A stretch of DNA of 64,000 nt from Apostichopus japonicus (GCF_037975245.1 NC_092563.1:19858094-19922093), one strand, 5' to 3'. Counted from the first letter of the stretch, positions 43,829 through 56,175 are shown. Notes: a model not told the origin generated them from the sequence alone. Numbers and translations are program-made.

Positions 43829-45482
43829 TAGGGTTGGGCGATATTTGCTTTTTAATGACACGATAAATAGTTCAAAAATTATCGCGATATTTCGATAATT
43901 ACGATAATTTTTTCTTGTTGTTTTTAGTGTGTTCGCGAACACACTAAAAACAACTGCCATTTTCCCACCGGTGTTTTCGCGCAGCAAACACACCGAGCAT
44001 AATGGAGTGGGGTTCAGGGGCCCGCCTTAGAGCCCCGTTGGGGTCAAGGGGTGGAACCCCTTGTGGGGGTCCAGGGGGCGAAGGACCCCAGAAAAGTTAA
44101 GTATTTTTGCGTGTCTGGCGATAAAAAATTCGCAATTGAGGATTCAAAATACTGACTAACTTTATGAATTTAAATTGTCACGAAACTGATGAAAGTTTTA
44201 AAATGACAAGTTAGAGTAGCTATATAATGTGATAAAATGAAAAGAGAATTAATCTGTCTTACAATCTTTTTTAACTTACAAAACTGTCGATATTATGAAA
44301 CAAACTACGTTCGGCAAAGCCCCGTTTCTAGACTGCCTAACAATCAGTTTACAACTGCAGTGATTAACCGTACTTAAATATCACGGTAGGCTACATGCGC
44401 TTCCAATTTTCCCAGGTACCTTACCAAACAAGTTACAACCCCCCTGTCTAACACCTGTTTGTTAACATTTTTGGCACGGTTCCAAAAAACTTTTCATGGA
44501 GTAAACTATTTTGGCTCCACTCTAGAATTAATTAGGTCAGTCAGTAAAGGATCGGTAAAGTTATGCGAAATATTATCTTAGACGTTAAAGGAAAGTAGGT
44601 AAATATCCCCGTAACATTAAGGTAAGTAAAACACACCTCAAGCCAACCGACTCCTCCGCATGAACAAAACAATCTATTCCCCATGATACACGAGGCACAG
44701 TCTATACCATACAGACATAGCACGATATCAAGGCCCCAATAGCTACATTATGGCCATCTTTATGAAAGCAAACCCTGTAATTCCATGTTTTAGGCCACCA
44801 GGCATGATTAACTTAATGCTAAATATTGTTTCCATGTCCTTGTAGAAATCGTCAACTTCGCAAAATACAATTAGTTGTGTTTTTGTTGTTACGTGAGATC
44901 CGTAACCGACGAAGTGGTTAGGCTATTTACTATACACTTAACTATGGTAGGATATTATTATTATTTTATTTTTTTGGAAATTCTAGAAAATACTTTCTTT
45001 TCCCCCCGCTTTACACCATATGTGGTCTTCTGGTTTATTCATAAATGGGTGTACTAGAGCCTTGTTTACATGACACTTGTTGCATTTAGCACGATATGCC
45101 AGTTTCGCGTGAATTTTTCGAAAGTATTTTGCTCGATCTTTCGTAAAATTAGAAAGGTGTACCAACTTACTTTTCGTACACAATTGGTAATTTCTCTACT
45201 GATATTCAGAGTTTTGTTCTCTATACAGTCAATGTTGTAAAGGACGGGTTTTTTACGAAGTGCAAAAGTCAGTAAATGAAGTTGATAAACTTTATTTCTT
45301 TTCAACTTTCTTAACCATGGAATGCTAGAATAACATTTACCCATAAAATGGAGATTTTTTACTACATTTATTTCAAATTTCTTTCACAAGAAATTATCGT
45401 CATTTGTTCAATCCTCAAAAAATATCGTCTTGAAAAAAAATTATCACGATAATAATAATTTTCGATATATCGCCCAACCCTA
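43829..45482. mobile_element. hAT-type non-autonomous element in RELCH intron 1
   Basis: Perfect 16-bp terminal inverted repeats (TAGGGTTGGGCGATAT and its complement). A perfect 8-bp target duplication CTCTATAT lies at 43821-43828 and 45483-45490. Subterminal regions on both sides are rich in ATTATCGCGATAT and CGATAAT words. 1,654 bp, no transposase frame. Contains a 38-bp perfect palindrome and a GGGGTTCAGGGG-type GC-rich segment. Confidence 0.93.
43917..43954. repeat. Perfect 38-bp palindrome
   Basis: Left arm GTTGTTTTTAGTGTGTTCG, right arm its exact complement, with no spacer; the centre is between 43935 and 43936 in TTCGCGAA. It lies about 90 bp inside the hAT-type element. Confidence 0.95.
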
Positions 45483-45490
45483 CTCTATAT

Positions 45491-46640
45491 GTCGAATTTT
45501 TCAAACTGTTACTGTTGAATATATATGTCCAGTCTGTAACGTAGAACAAAAATCGCCCTTGCCAATTATCAAAATAAGTAAAGTCAAATGGGCTTCACTG
45601 TTTTTTGTAAGGTCCCATAGATTGATCATCCTTTTGACATGCCTCCCAAGTGTTGATGAGCGTTGATGAGCATACCTTTGCAGACTGATGACACCAACTT
45701 CCATATCCTACCCTCTCCCCTCACCCACCCTCTCTTCAATTTTCTTGTTGAACAATGGTCCCAAGGTTAAAATCATTTGAAGTACCAATGGACTGCTTTA
45801 TCATAGCCTTTATAATTATGTTGGTGACATGTGACTGATTCTACTTCAAGTACAATCTTGTTATGAAAATATGTCCATTTTCACAGAACTTTACGAGTTA
45901 GACCCTAGTACTACCTCTCTGTGCAGCTAGCCTTCTCATATGCAGTATATGATCAGTTATATACAGTACCTATGTTCACTTAGAGGAATTGTCTGGTGGA
46001 AGATTTGATACATTGTCCTCATAGTTCTTATTTTCTCTTCCTAACCATGTGAAAATTGTCCCCATTCGGTGTTTCCTTCTTGTAGAAATCTGGTTTTCAA
46101 ATTCACCAGTTTCTCACCAAAAGTGTACTAGGCTCTATTTAAATAAAAATATATATCAGATTTAATTGAATAAATCCTCATTTCTTTTATTTTTTTTCCA
46201 GAAAAATTACAAATCACTCATTCCTTCCTATATTGATATTATTACTGTATATATGCTGTGATCCATAGAACTTAATGTCATAGTACAGTGAACTATTGTA
46301 TATATACATAGTGTTCTGTACGGTAATTCTGCAGGCTTGTTATCAATGTAGTGGGAGTCAATAGGGACTGTGGTACTCTACAGTAGTTCAGTGACATAGC
46401 TCATACTGTACTTGAGTTACTATATTACATTATTCATGACTCGAAATGACAATTTACAATATTGTTTTAGTAATCTACTTCATGAGTGTAGTTCAGTACT
46501 GTTGTAGTGCTGTAAGTTGATATTCTGTACATACTGTACTATGTAGTGAAGGCAACTATATTAAAGTAATTTGACAATCAAATGAGTCATGAAATACTTT
46601 CTAAAAATTAACTTTCATTTGGTACAAATTGTTCCCATAG
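45491..46640. other. RELCH intron 1, remainder
   Basis: No element ends recognised. From about 46230 the sequence is rich in TACAGTA/TACTGTA words, a background that continues through the later RELCH introns. Confidence 0.5.
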
Positions 46641-46802
46641 ATCGCACTTCAAGTGAGCAGACGTTTGATTCTTTAGATTTAGCCCGGTACTCAGATGATG
46701 GCAATGCCCAAAATGAGGACAAATGTACAGTGCTGGAGTTTGAACTACGCAAAGCAAAGGAAACAATCAAAGCTTTGAGGGCAAGTTTTACAGAGAAAGC
46801 TG
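46641..46802 (+). CDS. RELCH: RELCH exon 2
   Basis: Acceptor gttcccatag, donor GCTG|GTGAGT, phase 1-1, 162 bp. Encodes RTSSEQTFDSLDLARYSDDG, then VLEFELRKAKETIKALRASF. This is almost the same as human RELCH in the DSLDFARYSDDG...VLEFELRKAKETI block, which begins the first coiled coil. Confidence 0.94.
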
Positions 46803-48287
46803 GTGAGTTCATTGGATATTTGTTTGTATATGTGTTTGTATGTGCACATCAGAAGAATACATGGATACAGTGTACAGAACTGTATATGGAGAGTTACGAC
46901 AAATAGTTTTCACGCATGTTCCAACCTTCATCAAGTATTTTAATGATTTTACGGCAATTTTTCGAGGATTTTCCATCAGTTTGCATTTGTCATTTACTGT
47001 CTTATTGAATACTTCTGAATGCATTGCCAGGGAAGTCAATTTAAAGCCAGTTTGGAGCTTTAAAAACTGTACAGAAAAATACACTTGAAAAATGTTGGTA
47101 ACTTTGAATCATATGCTAAATTCTGGACCAACAGTACTCCCTGTGATCTTTTAACTGATAGTGAGTATTTGGAGAAATTTGTTCTTGAAACTTAAATTTT
47201 GCGAGCAGTTTAGTCATTCTAGATTCCTATGGTGGATACTGAAAGAATTGTGAATTCTGTTAAGATGTGTAGAGTAGGCCTAGATTTGTGGCATTGTTGC
47301 TCCCCCAAACATACTACAACTACAGTACAGTATGTACAGTTAACTTTGTATATGTCTGACAAGGTTACCTCGATCAATTCGTTTTGATGCCAGACTTATA
47401 GAGAATATATGTGCAATGCTTCATTTACCTGGGTATGTCAAGTATTTTCTATGGCAACCTAAGATTACAAACCTGACCTTTTTTTGGGGGGGGGAGGGTG
47501 GGGGGAGGGTGTGGGTTGTAGACAGGTTTTTTTAGGTATGGATTTATGTTACATTTCACTTTCTATCTGACTAGTTCAGGCACCGGAATGGGATATATTC
47601 CACTATATATATCGTTTATACATAGACTTCTAGGAAAAATTATGTGTTGAATATATAGTACAAAATTTAGGATATTAAACTCAAAAGACAGAGGAGAGAC
47701 CTGTTTACCAAACTGGCTGGTCTTCTGTCCTCAGAGAATCCTGTGTATTGTAGGCAACTGTACATAGCAAAGTTTGAGTGTACTTGACAGTTCAACCCTA
47801 TCAGGACCAAAAAAATACAGACCTGCCTAAGCATTGGGACAGACTGTTATGCAAGGTTCAAGTTTAACCAAAGTCTCTTATTTAATATAAAGTGTGAAAT
47901 ACAATGTGCATTTTACTAAGCTATCCATGCGTACAGTCACTAGTTTATAGTTTATAGTTTATATATATTGTGTACTTTCATAAATCCTGCAGCTGTGTGC
48001 ACAAGTTGACAAAAAAGACATTTAAGAGGGCTTTACATTGTTGATCCTACAGTTAAAGAGGCCATGACACGAAAAATCCAACTCATCGAGAGTAACTTCC
48101 TCTGAATCTATGAGAAAATCTATGTTCAAAACTATCCTCAACACCTTGAAAACCTCAAGGACTAATTAGTAATTAACGTTTTAATATTCGCATCCGAAAA
48201 TAGATATCTGAGAATGCGATTTCACAACAAGACAATGATGACGTCATGTTAGGAACACACGTGCAAAGCCCAGGCATGTATCGGATG

Positions 48288-49763
48288 CAGGCTTGGGGCG
48301 ATTACATCTGAATGTAATCGATTACGATTACGATTACTTGAGAATGTATGATTACGATTACGATTACAGCCTAAAGTTGAAGTAATCGATAACGATTACG
48401 ATTACATTGTAATGTAATCGTGATTACAATCACGATTACATTGTGGTTACTTGCACAATCCTCTGCATATCTGTTTAATATAACTCTCTGCCGAGAAATA
48501 GGGCAAAGGAAGGGCATTTACAGTATATACGGACAAAATTGTGGAACTATATCTACAATTCCTACCAGGCATTACACATTTATGCCTTAACACGTTTAAG
48601 ATGTGTAACCCATAAGTCCAGTAAAAAATACAATTTAACAGACAAAGAGTAAACAGATAAATACTGTAGAGTAAGTAAAACAAATGAAGATTTTCATGCA
48701 ACACCATATTTTGTTAACTAATAATTTCTGCATAGCAGCAAAACTAAAACTCTTTTACATTATAACACCAAAATAAAACTAAACAGCTTTGAAATGGGGC
48801 ATTCCACAGTACATGGGACATGGAAGGCCAAAGTAAAAGTAAATTATTTTCATCAAAAAGTGGTCAACTCTGGTAAAGCAAATTCTGATCCACCAAAATA
48901 CTTAATTTGCAGTGATTTTTTCAGCAACAAAGTTAATTACATTAATTAAAGAGGTGTAAATGGTGCAAAGTTGGATGGGTTATTGGACAATGGAATGTAG
49001 GCAAATTTCTGAATAACTTTTTTCCCCACAACATGAGATGAGTACATTTAACGTTTTACTAATGAACATTGAAATGTCCCGTCCGTGATGTTTTCACAAG
49101 AATTTTTATGCTAGCTGCAAATGCGTTTTGCTGTATTTCTGTACAAGCATTACTGCCATTACAGTATGCTATAACTAACACCTGAGCCTTGTGGCCCACT
49201 GAACATGGCAAATGGAATTATTTATCAAATTTACTTACTTAAATTTAATACTAATTTAAAGGGTGTATTTTGTCAGCCTGACTGTTATTGTTTTATAAGT
49301 GTTTAATATAGTACTAATGAAATAATTTTCTATAATCAGCACACCATGTCAACTAATGTCAACCAGTTGTGTATGCAAAAGGATTGTGAACGCTGAGAGG
49401 CAGCATTGAACAGAATAATTCAGGTGATAAAAAATCCTTGAATATGGCGATCAAATCCCCAGTACTTCTTAGTATAAGTTTATTGTGCTAGAGAATTCTA
49501 GAAGCAGGAACACTTCTTTGGTCACACTAAAAGCCAAAAGTAAGATTTAGTTTTAATCATTTCTACTAATTTTGCCCTTCTCATTCAAATTTCACTGTAA
49601 TCATAAATGTAATACGATTACGATTACTTTGCCCTTGTAATCGATTACGATTACGATTACTTTGTAATTTTCAAAAAAGTAATCGATTACGATTACGATT
49701 ACTTCAAAAAATGTAATCGATTGTAATCGATTACGATTACTGATTACGATTACCCCAAGCCTG
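48288..49763. mobile_element. hAT-type element with ATTACG subterminal arrays, nested in Kolobok
   Basis: Termini CAGGCTTGGGG / CCCCAAGCCTG, perfect 8-bp duplication ATCGGATG at 48280-48287 and 49764-49771. Both subterminal regions (about 48300-48440 and 49608-49755) are arrays of GATTACGATTAC and GTAATCGATTAC. 1,476 bp, no transposase frame. Confidence 0.93.
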
Positions 49764-49897
49764 ATCGGATGCGCGACGATCATACCGTTCCATATACAGT
49801 ACACGCACATTTACACTGAGAGAACAACCACTGTATTACGCTATATCGTTAGAAATTTCAAGTTTGTTTTACAACTGTTGTAAACTATCCGAGAGAA

Positions 49898-50147
49898 ATG
49901 CCGGTCCGTTGTGTTGTTGGGGGCTGCATAAATATCATTACCCATGCAAAATTTTAGCCTTCATCCATGGCTGAAGGATGAAAAAAACACTGCGATTATG
50001 ACCAAGTTAGTGCACAACACCAGCGCCGATTTCACTGGGCCTAGCCAGTATGCAGCTCCGAATGAAGCGAACACTTCGCGGAAGCATACTATGATCCCTC
50101 CTTTTTGTTATGAAATTAAACAAATGGACTTTAACGGTTCGACATAA
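49898..50147 (+). pseudogene. THAP-domain fragment (transposase N-terminus)
   Basis: ATG opens MPVRCVVGGCINI, a start typical of THAP zinc-binding domains (C-x4-C here), then hits TAG after 19 codons. A second frame continues FSLHPWLKDEK, LVHNTSADFTGPSQYAA and PPFCYEIKQMDF, consistent with the W, P and DPSF-like positions of a THAP domain. The expected C-x2-H pair is lost in a frameshifted stretch. It lies inside the TTAA-flanked element and in the orientation expected for its transposase. Confidence 0.6.
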
Positions 50148-51457
50148 AAGAGTCATTCTTCTGTCAAGTAATCCACAAAAAAAACTACTCTGAAGACCAG
50201 ATCGGGGAACAGGAAACCTCCAATGGGGCAAGTGGCGATCCTTAGGAGGTAGCGCGCCGAGCACTAGTAGTACTATAGTATTGGCGTTACTACACTGAAG
50301 TCGCAATAGACGAAGAGATTTTACTGTATCATCTAAATTAACACCCCCTTCATTGCTCTATTGTCTACTAATAAGCTATGAAGTTAGCTTCAGAAGCGAT
50401 GGGTTACATCTTCTTGTGAACAAATCTCAGTGCCCCAATTTATTTCTGGAATATGCTGGATCAGTTAGTTATAGCAATAATTTCTTATTCCTATTCCAGG
50501 AAAACCATTTTTTATGTTGTGGATGGAGTGGGGGTAATGGGGATGGGTCAAAATACGTAGGTAAAAAGATTTTATTCCAAAGGGTGTTTAATTAAATCTC
50601 AAAACGATTTATTTTAAAGTCACAGAGCCAAAAATTCACACAACATACTGTAGTTCAAGTGTTTAATCATTGAACAAAATTTATTCAATATCAGTTCTAG
50701 ACAGTCATTCTGGACAATCTGAACTAACATTAACAACAATCATTGTATTATATGACATAAAAGTAAAACTACTTTCCATAAACATTATCATTCTTAAATT
50801 ACACTAATGTAATTTGTGACATCAAAGGAGGTTAAAAGAAAACAACTTACATGAATTTTTTGGCTTTAAGCCTACAAAGCAGTTGCATGTCCATCGCTAT
50901 CAATCGTTGTTATGACAAATTAATTAGAATAATCCAGAAGCAAATACAATACTGTAAAGGGTTATTTAAACCAAGAAACACTGCACGAAGTAACTCACAT
51001 GCAAAAATGTTACACAAGCACGACGACACATACAACACTGATGGGCAATGTGAAACACAGCATCACACGCATTAAAACAATCGAAGACCATTAACAGGGT
51101 GTACAGCTGAGTTTTTGAAGAAAGACTACAAAACAACCCACCTGCTGCTGAAGAAACAAAGTCTAAACATTCAAGAGTTCTGCTGCCTCCATTAGTCTTT
51201 ATTATGACTTTTCTGTCAAATATCATTGGTGATATGGATATTTTGGCTTCCAGATTAAAGGTACGAATCAAACGTCTGGGAGGTAAATGCCCCTAAAAAG
51301 GTCAATGCCTGTTCCCTTATGCACATATTATATGACATCACGGTCACGCCAATACTTGTGTCCAAATGCTTCAAAACATGCCTTTTCTTTCATTGTTGAT
51401 GTTGGGTCTGGAAAATAACCTTTTCATCCTGAATTAAAAGTCTTGAATTTCAATATA

Positions 51458-51700
51458 TCAACACTGAGGGAACCCTGACGGATTGATAATCCAACACAAT
51501 CGTAGTTTAGTAAAGGTGTTTCTGGAGGAATTTCTCAACCAAGGCTTCCTATACAATGAGTTTTCTCCTGGCAACTTGAATCCAGTGTAATGACCATTGG
51601 CTGGAAAATCACTTCTGATCATTTGGACTGCACATGATGGTAGCACAACCCTGACGTGTCTTGCTAGGAACCCCAAGTATCATTGAACCTGTTGACCGTA
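51458..51700 (-). pseudogene. P2X7 C-terminal ('ballast')-like exon, degraded
   Basis: Minus strand: RQYRYIAYGQQ, a stop, then GFLARHVRVVLPSCAVQMIR and SDFPANGHYTGFK. The pattern Y-R-x-F...R-V-x-P-S-C-V-V-x-x-I-R...F-P...G-x-Y-T-G-F matches the zinc-binding intracellular tail of P2X7 receptors, a domain also found outside channels in many invertebrate genes. A stop interrupts the copy. Confidence 0.6.
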
Positions 51701-52145
51701 GGCTATGTATCTGTACTGCCTGGGAAAAAATTTATGAAAGTTCAAAATGTATTAATGTTGGCCATGATGTCCACAATATCAAGCAGGCATACAATGTACA
51801 GTTATGGTTACATTTGTTGTGATTTTACACCTTCCATGTATCATGAAATATTCTTTTGTTTCAGAAAATTGATTTGCAAAACTCCAGGCCAAAGTACTAG
51901 CCAAGTAATAATGAGTATGAAATAACACATATGCCTACCTAGCATGGCTGCATAATGCAACTTACATCCCCGAGCCAAACTTTCAGTATGCAACCAACCC
52001 TACTAGTACTACACACTCTACATATGGGTTGTAAGTTACCGTAACAAAACGCACAATACGGTTTAGGGTGTTCCGCGAACTCCAACAACACATGCACAAA
52101 ATGGACTGGATTTTGTTTTTAAATGCTTCGTTAATAAATTCTTAC

Positions 52146-52420
52146 CACGTTGTATGTTCCTTGCAATGGTTTCGAACGGATTTCTTCTTCGATATGTTGT
52201 GGAGCTTCAATTTCGGCTCGTTTAACAGGCTCGAACTGATACGGTTCTAACACCTCCGCTCCACCCTCAACGTTCGGTTCAATATTGGAATGATCATCGC
52301 CTTCACTCTCTGCTTCGAATATGAGAAAGGTCACTCTAATTATAGCCCAATTTCACTGCCTAGTGAAGAACCATTATCACTTTGAACTTCGGTTGCCGCA
52401 ATTGGTTCTGGATCCGCCAT
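52146..52420 (-). pseudogene. First exon of P2X7-tail-like gene, broken
   Basis: Minus strand ATG gives MADPEPIAATEVQSDNGSSL, then a stop. A shifted frame continues acidic sequence to VLEPYQFEPVKRAEIEAPQH and ends at a GTAAG donor (52145-52141). An acidic N-terminus with P-Y-x-F-E-P is common in stand-alone P2X7-tail proteins. It lies close to the right TIR of the Kolobok-type element, which suggests it is a passenger gene of that transposon. Confidence 0.5.
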
Positions 52421-52835
52421 TTCACAGGAAATTTTGATTTGATATCGCACTTGTGATCGGTGTTTTGTTTAGTAACTACTAGTGGTATGTGTACTTGTCT
52501 ACTGTGTACGTGAATGGTATGTTCGGAGGATCGTAAGCAGCGACAACAAATGTGTTCAAAACGTGACGTCACATTACGTCATGCGAATCGGAAAATTTTC
52601 GAGTAAACAAAGTTTCAAACGCCGAAAAGGGTAAATTCATTCTCAATTTTCGACTTGAAAAATCAAGTTTTAAACTGGCAGATTGGTTGGTACATGTTCT
52701 AGAGAACATTCTTTGATGGATCCCAAAAATATAGGACTTTGAAATTTTCGTGTCATGGCCACTTTAAGTTCTCTTGAGAAGGAACCTTGGTTCATGGAAC
52801 ATTATCAGCGCACTTTGACGGGCTTCCTTATGGGG

Positions 52836-52877
52836 GCTTCAGTGTGGGTCTTCAGTGTGGGTCTTCAGTGTGGGGTC
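52836..52877. repeat. 15-bp tandem repeat, three units
   Basis: CTTCAGTGTGGGT repeated three times with small variation, in RELCH intron 2. Confidence 0.8.
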
Positions 52878-53211
52878 TGTGAGGTGTGTTTCAGAGTTGC
52901 TTTCTACTGAGCAACCTCTGATAGCGAAAGTTGTGGCAATATATAATGCTTTTCTTCATCATCGGATATTACTATACAGCTTGTTTATTCTTCACTCAAT
53001 AACAATACAAGGAAATGTCCAATTCATAAGAAATTGCAGGTTCCTCAACATTTATCCTATTAATCTATACAAAAAGATTCAAAGCAAACCCTGGCAAAAA
53101 ATGCCAAGTTTTGCATGTGAATAAGTGATATGAAAAAGTGTCTGGGCAATAAAATGTTCAGAACCAAATAGAATCAAGCATTATTCGCCATGTAATATAT
53201 ACTGTAAAAAG

Positions 53212-54342
53212 CAGGGTTCGCAGGTTTCTTCCGGGGGTGGAAAAAACCGCGGAATAAACCGCGGTTTATTCCACTCGGAAGAAATAGGTTTCTTCCAGTT
53301 TCTGCCGGACAAAATGGAAGAAACTCATTTTTGGGGGAAAAACTGTTGATAAAGTTTCATAACAACCTGCAATGATTTCTAGCTATGTAATAAATGGACA
53401 AGAAGCACTATAGTGTCATCTAGGTAGTCTATATTTACTGTAGGTTTGAGGCACATGACCTGCTTCCAGCATATACTGTACACAATATAGTACTAGGCTA
53501 CTAGCATCGGACAATTCAGGGAACAACTATGCATGGGCAAGCTATATTTTGCAGACCAGGATGGTCCTGATTATAGCCCAGTTCTTAGTTAAAAACTAGT
53601 TTCTGAGTGGAGGGCCAAGTGTTCCCTGGAAATTAGTGTACGCCTACTACAATGCACACTCACTACTACGATTACATTGACCACTATGACCATATTTTGC
53701 GGAGATTGAACTCAAGACATGAGGGTTACAGATTCGACTGGAAGTTGTAGTATGAAATGAGGGCTGGCTCGTGGCCAGCTGTGTTTAATTGTGGATGTTT
53801 GTTCCTTCTGCTGTTGGGATGACAAATCCTCCTGTTAACTACAAGTTGTAATTTAGGTGGTTGCAGAAATTAAACTGTTGCCTAAATCTAACAGATATAG
53901 TTCGGCTATTTTCTTGGTGTTCATTGTATTAAATCCTCAATTCATGGGCCAATCCAGGTTAATCATTCATACAGTATGGCCAGTTATGCAATTCTGGTTG
54001 ATGGGGGGGGGGGGATCACGAGATGATAAGCAGTCCTTCAATATTGTGATATAAAGCAAACATCTTTTGGTGTATAAAAACAACCCAAAATTATAATCAA
54101 AACAAAAATATCATATTTTGATGGTTTCAATGGTTTGTATTTCAGTCAGATGGTGGTAAACTATTTGTCTTTTTATCATGTATGTGGGTTGTGCTGCTTA
54201 TATGCCAATTTTCACAGTTTCTTCCGGTTTCTTCCAGTTTCTTCCGGAAGAAACTGGAAGAAACCTGGAAGAAACAGGTTTCTTCCAGTTTCTTCCACGT
54301 CCCCGAAAGAAATAGGTTTCTTCCGGAAGAAACCGAACCCTG
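53212..54342. mobile_element. hAT-type element with GTTTCTTCC subterminal arrays
   Basis: Termini CAGGGTTCGCAGGTTTCTTC and the complement of CAGGGTTCGGTTTCTTCCGG. Perfect 8-bp duplication GTAAAAAG at 53204-53211 and 54343-54350. Dense direct and inverted GTTTCTTCC / GGAAGAAAC copies lie near both ends (53222-53325 and 54218-54330), including an inverted pair meeting at TTCCGGAA. 1,131 bp, no transposase. In RELCH intron 2. Confidence 0.92.
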
Positions 54343-54350
54343 GTAAAAAG

Positions 54351-55739
54351 TATTCATTTTGTTATTACCATCTACTGTACGGTACCTTAATGCAATCTTA
54401 ATTTTGCTGTCATAGGAAAAGTATTTCTTAACTTTTGCTGACCGAATGTAGAAAATTTGCTCAAAGTATATACAGTACCGTTTGAAATGGATTTATCACT
54501 TGTACAGTACAGTACATATTTGTTCTCCAACGTAGCATTCGGTTTTGTATAATTTGTATCAACTGATATATTTAGCTACACTTGTCACTGCAGTAGGGAT
54601 TATAACAGTAAGCCAGAGAGTTATAATATTGTGCGTTACATTCTAACTACAGTATGTATAGTTAAATATGTCAGTAACATATTGACATGTACTGTACAGT
54701 ACTGTATGTACAGTACAGTACAGTATGTATACAGTATACAGGTACATGCATACTGTATGCACAGTAGTATGGCTGCTGCACTCTGAATGCTTTACCGCAG
54801 ATACAGTACAGTGTAATCCAAGATGATTTGTGGATCTAGGGTTTCTCTTGTTCAATGCATTTAGTATACTGTACATACAGTATACTGCACCACCCTTACT
54901 TTAATATTTGAATACAGACATGTCATGTGCACTACAAATTCATGAACATTGGCATTTTGAAGTGACTAAGAATAGGATTTTTTAAAAAAAATTTTAAATG
55001 AGCCAGTTTCTTGTGTAAATCTTTTGCACAGAATGGTTGGAGTATCAAAGTAATATTTTAGTGTAAATTTGCATAGCAACTTTTATGTTTGATGAGTTTC
55101 CAAATGTGTTATGAACTTGTAACTGTACTGAATTCATGTGTGTACATTAACTGTATGTACAGTATACTGTAGGCCTACTGTAAAGAATCCATTTATTACT
55201 GTGTTTGTTTGCATAATGTAATGCATAATATTGGTGAAATGGTTTGCTCAGTCAGTCTTGTGTGAAATTTGTACAAACAAATGCGAAAAGATTCTGTGTT
55301 ACGGAAATTTGTTTGTGCATCTTTGCATTACACTTTGTTGTACAGTAGTGTGGTCATTTTGCATTGCATTACGTGGGAATATTCCAAACCATGGAATAAT
55401 TTTATTTGGTAACTACAGAAGAGTATATATAGTGTATAATGCATCTAGCTAAATACTGGGCACTATGCAGGAATGACAGTTTTTGTACACTGTTCAAAGC
55501 ATACTAATATATTGTCAGTGTTTCATAAGAAGTTATAGTTAATTATTCCCTGCAGAAGAATTTAATATTTATGGTTTTGATGTATGATGCATAGTATTGG
55601 TTACAGCAACATAATGTTAAGTTGGACACAAATGTATTAAATTATTTCAAGGACTAACTAAACAATGGAAAACTATCTGAGAAATGGGATCAATAAATTA
55701 CAGCAAATAAAATTCAAAATTTCATTCTTATTTTATCAG
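54351..55739. other. RELCH intron 2, right part, rich in TACAGTA words
   Basis: Between 54640 and 54895 nearly every 10 bp contains TACAGTA, TACTGTA, GTACAGTAC or close variants. No gene seen. Confidence 0.6.
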
Positions 55740-55804
55740 AAACTGCAACTTCATCTCCGGTTCATGTTCCCCAACAAGCAGAGGGTGAGAATCCTCAGTC
55801 AGAG
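55740..55804 (+). CDS. RELCH: RELCH exon 3
   Basis: Acceptor ttttatcag, donor GAG|GTAAGT, phase 1-0, 65 bp. Encodes ETATSSPVHVPQQAEGENPQ plus SE, a low-conservation linker between the first coiled coil and the next block, corresponding to the variable segment before EPIKPLEKRAL in human RELCH. Assigned by position and phase more than by similarity. Confidence 0.75.
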
Positions 55805-56061
55805 GTAAGTTTTTATGAAAGAATGCTGTTAAAACCCAAAAATATGTCTTGTGGAAAAGGATACAAAATTTATCTGTATGGCTGAATGGTATAAGGTAGT
55901 ACTGAGCCTGAAAACGCAATCTTCTTAAACACTTTATTCCACCAAAATTGTTTCAATGACTCACAGTTGCAATATTATCCTTTTTTAGATCATGGTGATC
56001 TTTCCTGGACTTCTTGTTCACTCCGTGTTTTAAGTACTACCATATTCTTTGTATATTTCAG

Positions 56062-56175
56062 GAGGGGATAAAACCACTCGAGAAAAGAGCTCTCAATTTT
56101 CTGGTCAACGAGTACATGCTGAGTAACAGCTACAGACTAACTTCGATAACATTCTCGGATGAAAATGAAGACCAG
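56062..56175 (+). CDS. RELCH: RELCH exon 4
   Basis: Acceptor tatatttcag, donor CAG|GTTAGT, phase 0-0, 114 bp. Encodes EGIKPLEKRALNFLVNEYML, then SYRLTSITFSDENEDQ, nearly identical to the human KPLEKRALNFLVNEFLL...KLTSITFSDENDDQ block. Confidence 0.95.

Larger units (their letters stand above)
48057..52763. mobile_element. Kolobok-type DNA transposon with THAP and P2X7-tail remnants
   Basis: Terminal inverted repeats AGAGGCCATGACACGAAAA (left, 48057) and the complement of AGTGGCCATGACACGAAAA (right, ending 52763) differ at one base. TTAA flanks both ends (48053-48056, 52764-52767), the target duplication typical of Kolobok and piggyBac. THAP-like sequence at 49898-50150 (+) points to Kolobok, whose transposases carry THAP domains. 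A P2X7-tail-like gene runs on the minus strand at its right end. Length 4,707 bp, of which 1,476 bp is a nested hAT element. Frames are broken, so it is immobile. It lies in RELCH intron 2. Confidence 0.85.

Noticed and set aside
53857-54401. Frames rich in RKKPG and SSGRN across the element at 53212-54342
   Set aside because: They are translations of the GTTTCTTCC subterminal repeats of a hAT-type element.
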